A stretch of 64,000 nt of DNA from Vibrio sp. Y2-5 (GTDB taxonomy: Bacteria > Pseudomonadota > Gammaproteobacteria > Enterobacterales > Vibrionaceae), in assembly GCF_014596725.1 (NCBI RefSeq), contig NZ_JACVEG010000009.1, forward strand, positions 62,001 through 126,000, read 5' to 3'. Position 1 is the first letter of the stretch. Each line of letters opens with the position of its first letter. The notes beneath the pieces are model-generated. The model made no database searches. It was not told the DNA's origin and saw nothing but the letters and a program-made list of their open reading frames with translations. A program made the position numbers and the translations under genes. Positions 7,942 to 16,933 of the stretch are shown in pieces.

Positions 7942-8415
7942 TTAATTAGGGTTCCAGAAGAATCTTTGTTTCTCTTTATCAATAGCTCCCAACCTGCGAT
8001 AAAAGCCAATGGCGTTGGTATTTGATGTGGGTGTCTGCCATTGAATTTCTAATAAAGAAAGTTCTTCAGCAAACTCAGAAGCTTTCATCAACATCGCTTT
8101 GCCTAAGCCTTTGCCTCTGGCTTCAGGTCTAAGATAAAGGCAGTCCAAGTAGAGATAGTGTTTCATATCCCATGTTGAAAACTGCTTTATTAGGCTCATA
8201 TACCCCACAACTCGACTATCGATTTCAACAACCCAAATTGCAGCGGGGCATGTTTGATTCTGTAAAGACTGAAGCTGGCCAGATTCAACAAGGTCGTGGC
8301 CTTCATAGTACGCATGATCGCACATCAGTTGCCAAACAACGTGAGCGTCAGCACCACCACTCCTACGGATAGCTAATTGTTGATTCACTATTTCACTCCA
8401 AGTTAACCTGTTCAC
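7942..8415 (-). CDS. GNAT family N-acetyltransferase
   Basis: About 157 residues with a clear acetyl-CoA binding loop (RPEARGKGLGKAML near residues 97-110) and a terminal NAIGFYRRLGA motif, the diamine-acetyltransferase-like arrangement. The 5' end is uncertain: the longest reading begins with GTG at 8415 and only a weak ribosome site is visible, so the true start could be somewhat later. Substrate not recognisable. Confidence 0.8.
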   Translation of the reverse strand: MNRLTWSEIVNQQLAIRRSGGADAHVVWQLMCDHAYYEGHDLVESGQLQSLQNQTCPAAIWVVEIDSRVVGYMSLIKQFSTWDMKHYLYLDCLYLRPEARGKGLGKAMLMKASEFAEELSLLEIQWQTPTSNTNAIGFYRRLGAIDKEKQRFFWNPN

Positions 8416-8445
8416 AGCTTCAGTTGTACTCTCTTAAAGCATCGT

Positions 8446-8865
8446 TTAGCTTTGTGCTTCACCTAATCGGCGATTAACAGGATAACGTTCGAAATCTTCC
8501 CAATACTGAATGCCGCCAATCATCTCTTTAACAGCAAAACCTAAAGCTGAAATTTTCTTAGCCGCTTTAGTCGCGCCGTTACAACCGGGTCCCCAACAAT
8601 AAACTACAAAGGTAGTGTCTTTAGGGTAATGCGCGAAAGACTCCGCATTGATGTTGGCGTGAGGCATGCTCTGTGCGGTGATAGCGTGGCTTTTGTTGTA
8701 AGCCTCTACGCTTCGAACATCTAACAAAATGAACTGTTTGTTTTTCTCTTTGATATCTGCGTAAACATCTGAGCAATCCGTTTCGAAACTCAATTTATTG
8801 GCAAAAAACGTATTCGCTGCTTCACTGTTCGCTGCTGGATGGGCAAGTACATTCGATTTAGACAT
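8446..8865 (-). CDS. Rhodanese-like sulfurtransferase domain protein
   Basis: A 139-residue single rhodanese domain with the catalytic loop CWGPGC (YCWGPGCNGA) at about residues 91-100, preceded by FILLDVRS. A start at 8865 is chosen because AGGAGAGAAATC stands directly before it; a longer reading from 9018 lacks a ribosome site and would overlap the divergent regulator. It lies head-to-head with a LysR-type regulator, the usual arrangement for a regulator's target. Probably a cytoplasmic persulfide carrier; specific role unknown. Confidence 0.85.
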   Translation of the reverse strand: MSKSNVLAHPAANSEAANTFFANKLSFETDCSDVYADIKEKNKQFILLDVRSVEAYNKSHAITAQSMPHANINAESFAHYPKDTTFVVYCWGPGCNGATKAAKKISALGFAVKEMIGGIQYWEDFERYPVNRRLGEAQS

Positions 8866-9048
8866 AATGATTTCTCTCCTTAACGTTGTATAACCAAAAC
8901 CATGTTGTTTCTCACCCAGTGTATTAACCAAGCATAGCGATGAGAATTCGTAGTTTCTGAACGAAGCGTTAAGAGAAAACAAATATACTTTTGCATCTGA
9001 TAACCGATAATGGCTCATCGATTACTGAATTGGGACGTGCTGGCTTAC

Positions 9049-9900
9049 ATGGAATTTTATCACCTACGCTCATTTGTCGTTGTGGCTCAGACAGGCAACT
9101 TAACCCTAGCGGCTAAGCAACTATATACAACGCCACCAGCCGTCAGCGCACACATCAAAGCGTTGGAAGAAGAGCTGCAGGTTCCACTTTTTGTGCGCAC
9201 CAGTAAAGGCATGAGCCTGACCGAAAAAGGCGAACTGTTGCTTAAAAAAGCGCAAAAAACGTTAGATTCTGCGTTTGATTTGGTAAACGCTGCTGCATCG
9301 AGTCAGGATGAAATCGTTGGTACATTTCGCTTAGCATTGAATCAAAAGCCAGCACAGCTTGAGATCCCTCGCCTAATAGAGAATTTGCTGCACAGTGCCC
9401 CTGGTATTCGACTGCAAATCCACCCTATGTCTACAGGGAAAACGATTGAAGCCATACGCTCTGAAGAGATAGATGGAGGTTTTGTGTATGGCGAAGTGCC
9501 GAGCGATTTTGTCTCAGTAAAAGTAAAATCACAACGAATTACGACGATAGCGCCATACGGATTCAGCCCAGATGTGCCTATAGAAAAAAGACGCTGGATT
9601 ACCATGGGGTACTACTGCCCGTTTGATGATTTTCTAAAATCGAAGCTGGGTGATGAATTCAATGCGATTACAAGCAGTGATGATGATGCAACTCGCTTGG
9701 AGCTTGTAAAAAGTGGGTTAGGATTAAGCTTTTATGAATTCGAAGACGCTCAAGCACATACTCAAAACAAAGAAGTAGTCGTTATTCCCGACTTAGATTT
9801 CGAAGCAGAACTCAATTTCGTTGTACCTAAAAACAAAGCTCATTCACCGATTGCCAAGGCGGTTATGCAGGAGATCTGTGCTATTTGGCAAATAGCTTAA
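9049..9900 (+). CDS. LysR family transcriptional regulator
   Basis: A 283-residue LysR-type regulator. The N-terminal winged helix-turn-helix is typical (FYHLRSFVVVAQTGNLTLAAKQL then PPAVSAHIKALEEEL), followed by an effector domain. The ATG at 9049 is preferred over one at 9010 because family members begin at about this point, four residues before the first helix. It is divergent from the rhodanese gene, its likely target. Ligand unknown. Confidence 0.88.
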   Translation: MEFYHLRSFVVVAQTGNLTLAAKQLYTTPPAVSAHIKALEEELQVPLFVRTSKGMSLTEKGELLLKKAQKTLDSAFDLVNAAASSQDEIVGTFRLALNQKPAQLEIPRLIENLLHSAPGIRLQIHPMSTGKTIEAIRSEEIDGGFVYGEVPSDFVSVKVKSQRITTIAPYGFSPDVPIEKRRWITMGYYCPFDDFLKSKLGDEFNAITSSDDDATRLELVKSGLGLSFYEFEDAQAHTQNKEVVVIPDLDFEAELNFVVPKNKAHSPIAKAVMQEICAIWQIA

Positions 9901-10023
9901 ACATCCAAATAGGTAATTCGCTGTGCATAGCACGAAAAGAACAGAAATATCTTATTGAGATTAACTAGATGGACGCAAGGAAAGCCACAAGATCAAGCGA
10001 GACTGTGGCAAATCAATTTGGAA

Positions 10024-10227
10024 TTACTGGTGTTGCTTAAAGAAACGTTCTGCACTAGCGAATAGAGATTCGCAAAGTTTTTCCTGCGCCTTGAATTCAT
10101 CGGAACCAGCCGTCATCGTTTCAAGAGTCTCTTTTGCACTATGGTATTCACCTACCATTTGCTCAAACTTTGCTTCATAGCCACTTTTCCAAGCTTTCTT
10201 TGCAACTTTATCTCGTCTTTTTCTCAT
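10024..10227 (-). CDS. Small basic hypothetical protein
   Basis: A 67-residue, very basic N-terminus (MRKRRDKVAKKAWK) followed by an amphipathic, mostly helical body with no membrane segment. An AGGAATATTGA ribosome site precedes the ATG, supporting expression. No recognised family. It lies between a LysR gene and a cold-shock gene, neither obviously related. A nucleic-acid- or ribosome-associated role would fit the charge, but that is a guess. Confidence 0.65.
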   Translation of the reverse strand: MRKRRDKVAKKAWKSGYEAKFEQMVGEYHSAKETLETMTAGSDEFKAQEKLCESLFASAERFFKQHQ

Positions 10228-10464
10228 TCAATATTCCTGTGCTGAAAAGCATTTTTAAAAGATATTCCATTTGAGATTTGTATTTTATGAGTAAAAAGAA
10301 AGACTCAGGAAAAATAACAATCATAGCTACACGTAACTAAAATAAATCTTAAAATATCAATTAAACAGACTATTCAGGTCATTAAAAAATAGGATATCCA
10401 CTAATGTGAATTTAGGATAAAAACATATGTAAATATTTTTATCCCACTTATATTTTTTCTATTT

Positions 10465-10487
10465 AAATAAGCCCGCTGTGCTTATTT
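10465..10487. terminator. Probable terminator after the cold-shock gene
   Basis: AAATAAGC / GCTTATTT, an 8-bp stem with a seven-base loop just downstream of the csp stop. The T-run is better on the plus strand than on the minus strand, so it may mainly act against plus-strand transcription. Confidence 0.45.
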
Positions 10488-10501
10488 TTTCAATAGTTCG
10501 C

Positions 10502-10714
10502 TTAAGCAGTTAGAACGTTTGTCGCTTGAGCGCCTTTCGCACCCTGCTCAACGCTAAATGTTACTTTCTGGCCTTCAGCTAAGGTTTTAAAACCTTCTGA
10601 AACGATAGAATTAAAGTGAACAAATAGATCTGGACCGCCATTGTCTTGAGAAATGAAACCAAAACCTTTAGTTTCGTTAAACCACTTTACTGAACCTGTT
10701 GCTTTATTAGACAT
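10502..10714 (-). CDS. Cold-shock protein, CspA family
   Basis: A complete 70-residue cold-shock domain with both RNA-binding motifs: RNP1 as KGFGFISQ and RNP2 as LFVHF. It binds single-stranded RNA or DNA and melts structure in mRNA. GAGGTATTATT precedes the ATG. About 400 bases upstream have no gene, and a long structured leader, common in this family, would fit there. The particular paralogue cannot be assigned. Confidence 0.92.
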   Translation of the reverse strand: MSNKATGSVKWFNETKGFGFISQDNGGPDLFVHFNSIVSEGFKTLAEGQKVTFSVEQGAKGAQATNVLTA

Positions 10715-11068
10715 AATAATACCTCGTTAATCATCATAAAATCCAAAATCGAGGCTATTTGATGGAAGATGAAGAATAAGTTGCCGCAGGAGTAGTATAA
10801 CGAAATCGATCGAAAGAAAACTGAGAAGAGACTTGAACTAAACATTTCATAAATAGCTCACGTTTAAGAGCTGCGAGCACTATACACCGATTAGTTCAAA
10901 TAGATATAAATATTTCATAATATTTTGATTTTTGCAGATTAAAGAACAATAAATTATGCAATATTTTGAGTGATTACTCATGCAATAATTCCTTTTATTT
11001 TCAGGCAAAGTTCGTCATAACCTGCACATATTCAACACCATTGTTCTGACGTTATACTCTCCCCGTAA
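10715..11068. other. Gene-free region upstream of the cold-shock gene
   Basis: AT-rich sequence holding the csp promoter and probably a long 5' leader. A -10-like TATAGT is present on the minus strand near 10876-10881. No ORF or repeat of note; no clear cold-box sequence was identified. Confidence 0.4.
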
Positions 11069-11101
11069 AAACAAAAAAACCTGCACAATATTTGGCAGGC
11101 T
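11069..11101 (-). terminator. Rho-independent terminator of the AbgT gene
   Basis: On the minus strand: CCTGC, a loop, GCAGG and then TTTTTTTG. It begins about 19 bases after the stop codon. Confidence 0.8.
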
Positions 11102-11119
11102 TTTCGTTATTCGGCATGG

Positions 11120-12679
11120 CTACATTACGTATTCGTATGGCGCTTGAATTCCCAGAGGAATACCCACAGCCCAATATGCAAGTAGGAAGATTGTCCACCC
11201 AATCAACATTGCGATTGAGAACGGCATCATTAATGAAGCCAGAGTACCGATACCCGTAGATTTCACGTAACGTTGACAGTAAACCACTACCAGTGGGAAG
11301 AACACCATCAGAGGTGAAATGATATTAGACACTGAATCACCCACACGGTAAGCCGCTTGAGAAAGCTCAGGTGAGATGCCCACAGCCATCAGCATTGGAA
11401 CTAAGATTGGGCCAATCAATGCCCATTTCGCAGATGCAGAGCCAATAATCAAGTTGACTGAAGCGGTTAGCAAAATCATACCCACGATGGTCGCTTCGCC
11501 CGGCAGGTTCATGGCTTTTAGACCTTCAGCGCCGTATAGCGCCAACATAGTACCGATGTTTGATTGCGCAAAAACCGACAGGAACTGAGCACAGAAGAAC
11601 GACATTACTATGTATGCACCCATCGTAGACATGGTGGTTGCCATCGCTTTAATGATGTCATTACTGGTTTTAAATGTGCCAGAAACTCGACCGTATACAT
11701 AACCCGGAATGATAAACAGGATAAAGATCAACGGAACGATAGACTTCATGATCGGTGCAGAGAATGCGGTAATTTGACCATCCGGAGAACGCAGTGCTGA
11801 ATTCTCTGGCATTAACGCTGCGACAAGAAGTCCAATACCAGCCAACATTGCCCAACCTGCATATCGGAATGCTTTGGATTCTAGTTCAGTGAAAGACGCA
11901 AGATCCGGCGCTTTCTCAGCATCTTCATCAATTGGCGTGTTTGCTAAACGTGGTTCAATGATTTTCTCTGTTACATACCAACCAATCGCAATAACAACCA
12001 CAGAAGAAAGGCCAGTAAAGATGATATTCGCCAGAGGGTTGACTACGTATTCAGGATCAAGAACTTGCGCTGCCGTCTGAGTAAAGCCCGCTAGCAATGG
12101 GTCGATACCAGATGGAATAAAGTTCGCAGAGAAGCCACCAGAAACACCTGCAAAAGCGGCTGCAATACCCGCTAGAGGATGACGACCTGCTGCGTGGAAA
12201 ATGATACCACCTAGAGGAATCACCAGTACGTAACCGGCATCTGCTGCGGTGTGTGACACAATTGCCACCAGAATCAGCATTGGCGTTAGAAGTTTCGCTG
12301 GAGTGAAGTTCAGCATTTTCTTCAGACCAGTTGTGATAAAGCCAGAAGAGTCAGCAACACCAACACCTAACATCGCAACCAACACGATGCCTAAAGGTGC
12401 AAAACCAGTGAACGTTGTCACCATGCTCGCGAGGAAATTCGCTAGTGAATCACCGGTTAGTAGGTTTTTAATTACTAGTGCTTCGCCAGTTCTAGGGTTT
12501 ACAAGGTCAAACGAAACGTTTGATAAAAGTGCAGATGCAACCCAAGTAATAACAAGGGCCCAGAAAAACAAAATTGCCGGATCAGGGATTTTGTTGCCTG
12601 CCCGTTCAATGAAATTAAGGAAGCGATCCATACCGCTCGGCTTCGGTGATGACGCTTGATTTAATGCTTGGTTACTCAT
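11120..12679 (-). CDS. abgT: AbgT family transporter
   Basis: A 519-residue polytopic inner-membrane protein of the AbgT family (p-aminobenzoyl-glutamate import in E. coli; MtrF-type members export sulfonamides). The opening MDRFLNFIERAGNKIPDPAILF and the HTAADAGYVLVIPLGG and GFSANFIPSGIDPLLAG segments are typical. GGAG lies 7 bases before the ATG. No abgAB hydrolase genes accompany it, so substrate and direction cannot be deduced. Confidence 0.88.
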   Translation of the reverse strand: MSNQALNQASSPKPSGMDRFLNFIERAGNKIPDPAILFFWALVITWVASALLSNVSFDLVNPRTGEALVIKNLLTGDSLANFLASMVTTFTGFAPLGIVLVAMLGVGVADSSGFITTGLKKMLNFTPAKLLTPMLILVAIVSHTAADAGYVLVIPLGGIIFHAAGRHPLAGIAAAFAGVSGGFSANFIPSGIDPLLAGFTQTAAQVLDPEYVVNPLANIIFTGLSSVVVIAIGWYVTEKIIEPRLANTPIDEDAEKAPDLASFTELESKAFRYAGWAMLAGIGLLVAALMPENSALRSPDGQITAFSAPIMKSIVPLIFILFIIPGYVYGRVSGTFKTSNDIIKAMATTMSTMGAYIVMSFFCAQFLSVFAQSNIGTMLALYGAEGLKAMNLPGEATIVGMILLTASVNLIIGSASAKWALIGPILVPMLMAVGISPELSQAAYRVGDSVSNIISPLMVFFPLVVVYCQRYVKSTGIGTLASLMMPFSIAMLIGWTIFLLAYWAVGIPLGIQAPYEYVM

Positions 12680-13071
12680 GGTAACTCCATAATCAAAGAT
12701 GTTGGTTCCAAAGGCTTTCTAAAAATTATTATCTCAGCCTATTTATCAACGTTTGATTCTATTAAATCCGCCAAACAAAAGCACAAAACACTACACGAAA
12801 AGAAATACTTGGATACATATTTCAATGAAACACAATCAATGCGCAACAAACCACATACAACTCAAGATCGGAAATTAAAACAATTGCAAAACCAGACCGA
12901 AACACCGCACGACAATTTTTAAAAAATAGCCATGCAAAAGCCAATATTTCCACGATTAATAGATAACGTTTATCTAACTGATTTTATGACGTTGTTAACA
13001 TTTGATATCCAAATCAAAAGTCCATTATTCACTCTGACAAGGTTTACTCATTCCATTAATTCACCGACTGC
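12680..13071. other. Gene-free region between the AbgT and SDR genes
   Basis: AT-rich; holds the AbgT promoter. An inverted repeat AGATAA-CGT-TTATCT lies at 12961-12975 and could be an operator. A weak plus-strand reading frame at 12668-12922 has no ribosome site and a biased composition, and is not called. Confidence 0.4.
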
Positions 13072-13824
13072 TTACAAACCACCAGCGAGATCTAAAAAGT
13101 TGCCCGTAGAAAACGATGATTTTTCCGAAGCCAGCCAGTAAATCGCTTCTGCTACCTCTTCCGGTAAGCCACCGCGTTGAAGCGGAATTCTAGACTTCAG
13201 TCGTTCGATACGCTCAGGCTCTCCGCCATCTGCGTGCATGTCAGTATGAATTAATCCGGGGCGAACACAGTTAACGCGAATACCTTCCGCCGCCACTTCT
13301 AATGATAAGCCTTTTGTTAAGGTATCTATCGCACCTTTCGATGCTGCGTAATCGATGTATTCATTTGGTGAGCCAGAACGAGCTGCGGTAGAAGAGACAT
13401 TCACGATCACTCCCCCCTGTCCACCATGTCGCGTTGACATACGCTTAACGGCTTCTCGGCAACAAAGGAAATAGCTGGTGACATTGTTACAAAGGATAGC
13501 GTTGATTCTCTCAGCACTCATCTCATCCAGACGCGTCTGCTTTTGCAAAATCCCCGCGTTGTTAACGAGAACCGTGAGTGTACCCAACTCTTTATCAACG
13601 GTTTCAAACAGACGCATAACTTCAGCCTCTTGAGAAACGTCTGCCTGCACAGTGATACATTGTCCGCCTAGTTGTTCTATTGTTCTTGCGACATTTAAAG
13701 CTGCTTCAGAATTTGATTTGTAGTTGATACACACCGCATACCCTTGGCGAGCAAACAGTTTTGCTGTTTCTGCCCCAATCCCTCGTCCACCGCCCGTGAT
13801 AATCGCGACTTTTTGTGAATTCAT
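13072..13824 (-). CDS. Short-chain dehydrogenase/reductase (YgfF-like)
   Basis: A 250-residue classical SDR. The cofactor motif TGGGRGIG is at about residues 10-17, NNAG near residue 88, the catalytic serine in NVSST and the catalytic pair in YAASK. AAGGAAGCAGT precedes the ATG. The closest remembered relative is YgfF, a glucose 1-dehydrogenase-like protein; substrate and NADH/NADPH preference cannot be fixed from sequence. It appears to be transcribed alone. Confidence 0.88.
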   Translation of the reverse strand: MNSQKVAIITGGGRGIGAETAKLFARQGYAVCINYKSNSEAALNVARTIEQLGGQCITVQADVSQEAEVMRLFETVDKELGTLTVLVNNAGILQKQTRLDEMSAERINAILCNNVTSYFLCCREAVKRMSTRHGGQGGVIVNVSSTAARSGSPNEYIDYAASKGAIDTLTKGLSLEVAAEGIRVNCVRPGLIHTDMHADGGEPERIERLKSRIPLQRGGLPEEVAEAIYWLASEKSSFSTGNFLDLAGGL

Positions 13825-14004
13825 ACTGCTTCCTTGTTGTCTGACTTTCTCAAGTTGTGAATAGTTATCTTAACGTACAGTAACTTAATTACGGAGAAGC
13901 TCGAAATACCTGTAAACCATTAAAGAAAAACCGTTTATAAACGTGATGAGCAAGCAACAGCATAGGAGGTTGTATAGATTCGGTTCGTTGCTAAGCAGTT
14001 AGCT

Positions 14005-14427
14005 CTACAGTTTATCCAACTCTTTCATTGCTACATTAACTGCTTGGGTTAGTTCAGCGTGGGACATTCCAGAACGGGCAACGGAAATCTTATCCAGCAG
14101 CGCTTGATTAGCTTCAAGTGAGCCGCCTTCTGACTTTTTAAGACGATCAAATTCCAATACAACATAGTTAAAATCTAAGAAGGTTTGCTTTATCTGCGCG
14201 ATCGACTTATCCGTTTCAAGACCAGAGTGCTTTAGCTCTGCCATTTTCAACTTTGTTCGCGTCAAATCATTCATTATTCCGCCGCTGGAAGGATGCTGTT
14301 TGGTGAACGCATTGATATTGTTTGATGAGAGAGTGTCCCCCCACCCTGCGTATTTGTCTTCATCACCACAACCTACAAAGAAAATACAGAGCAAAGAGAT
14401 TAACGAAGCACCTATCCTTGTGTTCAT
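14005..14427 (-). CDS. Predicted lipoprotein, unknown function
   Basis: A 140-residue protein with a signal peptide ending in a lipobox (CIFFVGC, cysteine near residue 20), followed by a helical, charged mature part. The ATG at 14427 is preferred over a GTG one codon earlier. Aspartate/glutamate directly after the cysteine (GDED) does not give the strict +2 aspartate retention signal, so membrane destination is uncertain. No family recognised. Confidence 0.7.
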   Translation of the reverse strand: MNTRIGASLISLLCIFFVGCGDEDKYAGWGDTLSSNNINAFTKQHPSSGGIMNDLTRTKLKMAELKHSGLETDKSIAQIKQTFLDFNYVVLEFDRLKKSEGGSLEANQALLDKISVARSGMSHAELTQAVNVAMKELDKL

Positions 14428-14702
14428 CACATTTACCGTTGATATCCAATCTTATTAATAAGAAATAATAGAAGCACAAATTTGTACAAAAACCATTATC
14501 TCAATGAATATTTATCATTTTTTTCATCAGACTTGTGGATTACATCAACATACAACACTTCGTTCTGTTTGATAGAGAAACTCGGTATAGGCTGAGCGCC
14601 AAATGGTAGAACTGAAGTTGGTGAAATATTTGCCTATAGGTGAATATTGATAGAGAGATTATTGCTAAAAAGATTAAGTATTGTGAAAGGGACAATCTGC
14701 CC

Positions 14703-14855
14703 CTATTCGAAAGCGTTAGTGTGGGATTCTAGCTGCTTTTCACTCTCTGAATTGGCAATCGCTTCTGCTGCTATTAACGCCCCAACAATGAACACAAAGG
14801 CTAAAACAACTTTGATTAGAGATGCTTTGCTTTTATTCACACGAAAACCTGTCAT
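14703..14855 (-). CDS. Small single-pass membrane or secreted protein (50 aa)
   Basis: A 50-residue ORF with a good ribosome site (AAGGAGCAGTT directly before the ATG). Sequence: a basic N-terminus (MTGFRVNKSKASLIK), a hydrophobic stretch of about 18 residues (VVLAFVFIVGALIAAEAIA) and a short polar tail ending HTNAFE. This could be a small membrane protein or a short exported peptide with cleavage after AIA. Nothing else in the 624-base gap explains the sequence. Family unknown. Confidence 0.6.
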   Translation of the reverse strand: MTGFRVNKSKASLIKVVLAFVFIVGALIAAEAIANSESEKQLESHTNAFE

Positions 14856-15054
14856 AACTGCTCCTTACTCTACTTCAGTACTAACACGGCTCCTTCGCGA
14901 AACTAGCGATCAATAGCTCTCTGCCTGAAGATTTTATCTAAGCCGCATGTTACATAAACGCCTGTCTGTAATATGTAGGACAAAAGGCCGTGTTAAGGAT
15001 GAAGTTCACACTATTAAAGTAGGGCAATGAGATTTGCGCCTCCCTTGATGCCCT
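14856..15054. other. Gene-free stretch downstream of cobA
   Basis: Holds the promoter of the 50-aa ORF and, at 15019-15057, a hairpin that could terminate the methyltransferase transcript (AGTAAAGGGCA with TGCCCTACTTT and a long loop). Otherwise nothing recognised. The adjoining 14431-14702 also shows no gene. Confidence 0.35.
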
Positions 15055-15825
15055 TTACTTGTTGAACCAATCCAATTTATTGTGCAGCTCTGTAACGCTA
15101 CCCACCACAATCAGTGCTGGGCTTTGCGCCTGCTCTGCCAACTTTGATAATTGATTCAGTTTTCCCTGAAATACACGTTGCTCAGGTCGTGTCCCATTTT
15201 CAATAATGGCGCATGAGATCTGAGGATCTAAACCATGGCTAATGAGGTTATCCATGATGTGACCGCTTTGCTTTAAACCCATGTAAAACACGAGTGTGTT
15301 GTTTGATTGCGCCAGAGATTGCCATTCAATTTCACGACCGTCTTTTTGCACATGGCCGGTAATAAACTGAACGCTTTGAGCATGGTCTCTATGGGTGAGC
15401 GGAATACCTGCATACGCCGTTGCGCCAGCCGCAGCGGTAATGCCCGGAACCACCTCATAGGCAATGCCATATTCGGCCAACTCTTCTAGCTCTTCCCCCC
15501 CACGACCAAAGATAAACGAGTCACCGCCTTTTAAACGCACAACACGCTTACCCTCTTGCGCTTTCTGCACCAGAATTTGATTGATTTGATCTTGAGGTAC
15601 ACAGTGATAGTCGAGCTTTTTGCCAACATAGATTAGCTCTGCACTTTCATCGGCTAAGGCTAGAATTTGCTCTGATACCAAACGGTCATACACGACGACC
15701 TCTGCTTGTTGAATGACTCGATACCCTTTCATGGTCAACAAATCTGGGTCACCCGGACCTGCACCGACAAGAGAGACAAAACCCGTTTTTAAATCAAGGT
15801 TGTTCACAGTGATATCTGTATTCAT
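15055..15825 (-). CDS. cobA: Uroporphyrinogen-III C-methyltransferase
   Basis: A 256-residue SAM-dependent methyltransferase making precorrin-2 from uroporphyrinogen III, the first committed step to siroheme. VSLVGAGPGDPDLLT (the N-terminal SAM motif), YDRLV, KLDYHCVPQ and VRLKGGDSFIFGRGGEE are all present, and the length matches stand-alone CobA/SUMT rather than the CysG fusion. Start at 15825 is preferred because the family begins close before VSLVGAGPGD. It is last in the nitrite-reductase cluster, where it supplies the siroheme that NirB needs, though a terminator after nirC means part of its expression may be independent. Confidence 0.93.
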   Translation of the reverse strand: MNTDITVNNLDLKTGFVSLVGAGPGDPDLLTMKGYRVIQQAEVVVYDRLVSEQILALADESAELIYVGKKLDYHCVPQDQINQILVQKAQEGKRVVRLKGGDSFIFGRGGEELEELAEYGIAYEVVPGITAAAGATAYAGIPLTHRDHAQSVQFITGHVQKDGREIEWQSLAQSNNTLVFYMGLKQSGHIMDNLISHGLDPQISCAIIENGTRPEQRVFQGKLNQLSKLAEQAQSPALIVVGSVTELHNKLDWFNK

Positions 15826-15910
15826 AGCAACGCCTGCCGTTTCAAATTTGGATATAAAAAGAAGCACTCGTCGGTTATGCAAGTCACTGCTTTTTATAGC
15901 CAAAAATCTG

Positions 15911-15946
15911 TATTAAAAGGGCTCCATCACTTTAATGACGGAGCCC
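15911..15946 (-). terminator. Terminator between nirC and cobA
   Basis: On the minus strand GGGCTCCGTCA / TGATGGAGCCC (11-bp stem, one G-U) followed by TTTTAATA. It follows the nirC stop by 8 bases. Confidence 0.75.
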
Positions 15947-15953
15947 ATAAACA

Positions 15954-16799
15954 TTATTTGCTTAGTGCTACTTCTGCATTTACTTCAGTTTCTGCACTTA
16001 ACGCTGGCGCTGTTTTCGCGTGAGTTAGGTATAGAGGAATACAAGTAAATACTAGACCGCCCACGATGTTGCCAAGAATGGTTGGGATTAGGTTGAAGTT
16101 CAACCAAGTTGCCACGCCGAAATCCGCACCTAGCATCATACCTAGTGGGAACAGGAACATGTTTACTACTGCGTGTTCAAATACCAATGCGAAGAAGATG
16201 AAGATTGGTAACCACATAGCTGCGATTTTGCCAGCAACAGAGCGAGAGCTCATATTACCGATAACACCTAGACACACCATTAGGTTACAAAGGATGCCGC
16301 GCACAAAACAGGTAATCCAACCGTCAGCACCTAGGTTTTCAAAACCTACTGTACGTGCAGTTGCAACAGCAATGAATTTTTGACCAACGGCATTTGGCTC
16401 TACGCTAAAGTTCATAGTTAAAGAGAGAGCGATCAAACCAGCCACAATCAATGAGCCAACAAGGTTACCGAAACCAACCAGACCCCAACAACGAAGAACG
16501 CGACCCCAAGTGATGCCAGGGCGGTTTTCAAATTTAGCCAGTGGTGCAATACCAAACACGCCTGTAACTAGGTCATAGCCCATTAGGCTCAGAATACAGA
16601 AGCCTACAGGGAACACGAGTGCGCCAACAACGCCTATGCCTGTTTGAACAATAGTCGTAATCGCCACGACTACGGCTAACGACAGAATCACACCAGCCAT
16701 CATACCGCGCAATACTAGATCACGAGTGCTGGTTTTTACTTTTGCCTCACCAATGTCGATCATGGTTTGGACAAACTCTACAGGTTTTAATGCAGACAT
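15954..16799 (-). CDS. nirC: Formate/nitrite transporter family protein (NirC-like)
   Basis: A 281-residue FNT-family channel with six hydrophobic segments; typical signatures include GNLVGSL, a LCNLMVCLGV segment and the VFEHAVVNMFLFPLG motif carrying the conserved pore histidine. Placed directly after nirBD, it most likely moves nitrite across the inner membrane for the reductase. A strong AGGAGATCC ribosome site precedes it. FNT members are hard to split by sequence alone, so context carries the nitrite assignment. Confidence 0.88.
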   Translation of the reverse strand: MSALKPVEFVQTMIDIGEAKVKTSTRDLVLRGMMAGVILSLAVVVAITTIVQTGIGVVGALVFPVGFCILSLMGYDLVTGVFGIAPLAKFENRPGITWGRVLRCWGLVGFGNLVGSLIVAGLIALSLTMNFSVEPNAVGQKFIAVATARTVGFENLGADGWITCFVRGILCNLMVCLGVIGNMSSRSVAGKIAAMWLPIFIFFALVFEHAVVNMFLFPLGMMLGADFGVATWLNFNLIPTILGNIVGGLVFTCIPLYLTHAKTAPALSAETEVNAEVALSK

Positions 16800-16903
16800 G
16801 TGGATCTCCTAAAATTGAAAATATAAAAATGTGTAAAACGGAAGATTAAATAGAGAAAGGCTTTCAAACGGATTCCCGACTAAAGCCTTTGCCTATTGAA
16901 TCT

Positions 16904-16924
16904 GCCCCTCCCATTGAGAGGGGC
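16904..16924 (-). promoter_or_regulatory. Hairpin between nirD and nirC
   Basis: GCCCCTC / GAGGGGC, a 7-bp GC-rich stem with a seven-base loop 10 bases after the nirD stop. It is not followed by a T-run, so it looks like a processing or mRNA-stabilising hairpin that could set the ratio of nirBD to nirC message rather than a full terminator. Confidence 0.5.
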
Positions 16925-16933
16925 ATCAATCAG

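Noticed and set aside
12668..12922. Plus-strand ORF upstream of the AbgT gene
   Set aside because: No ribosome site, lysine/asparagine/glutamine-rich composition of AT-rich non-coding DNA, and overlaps the AbgT start region.
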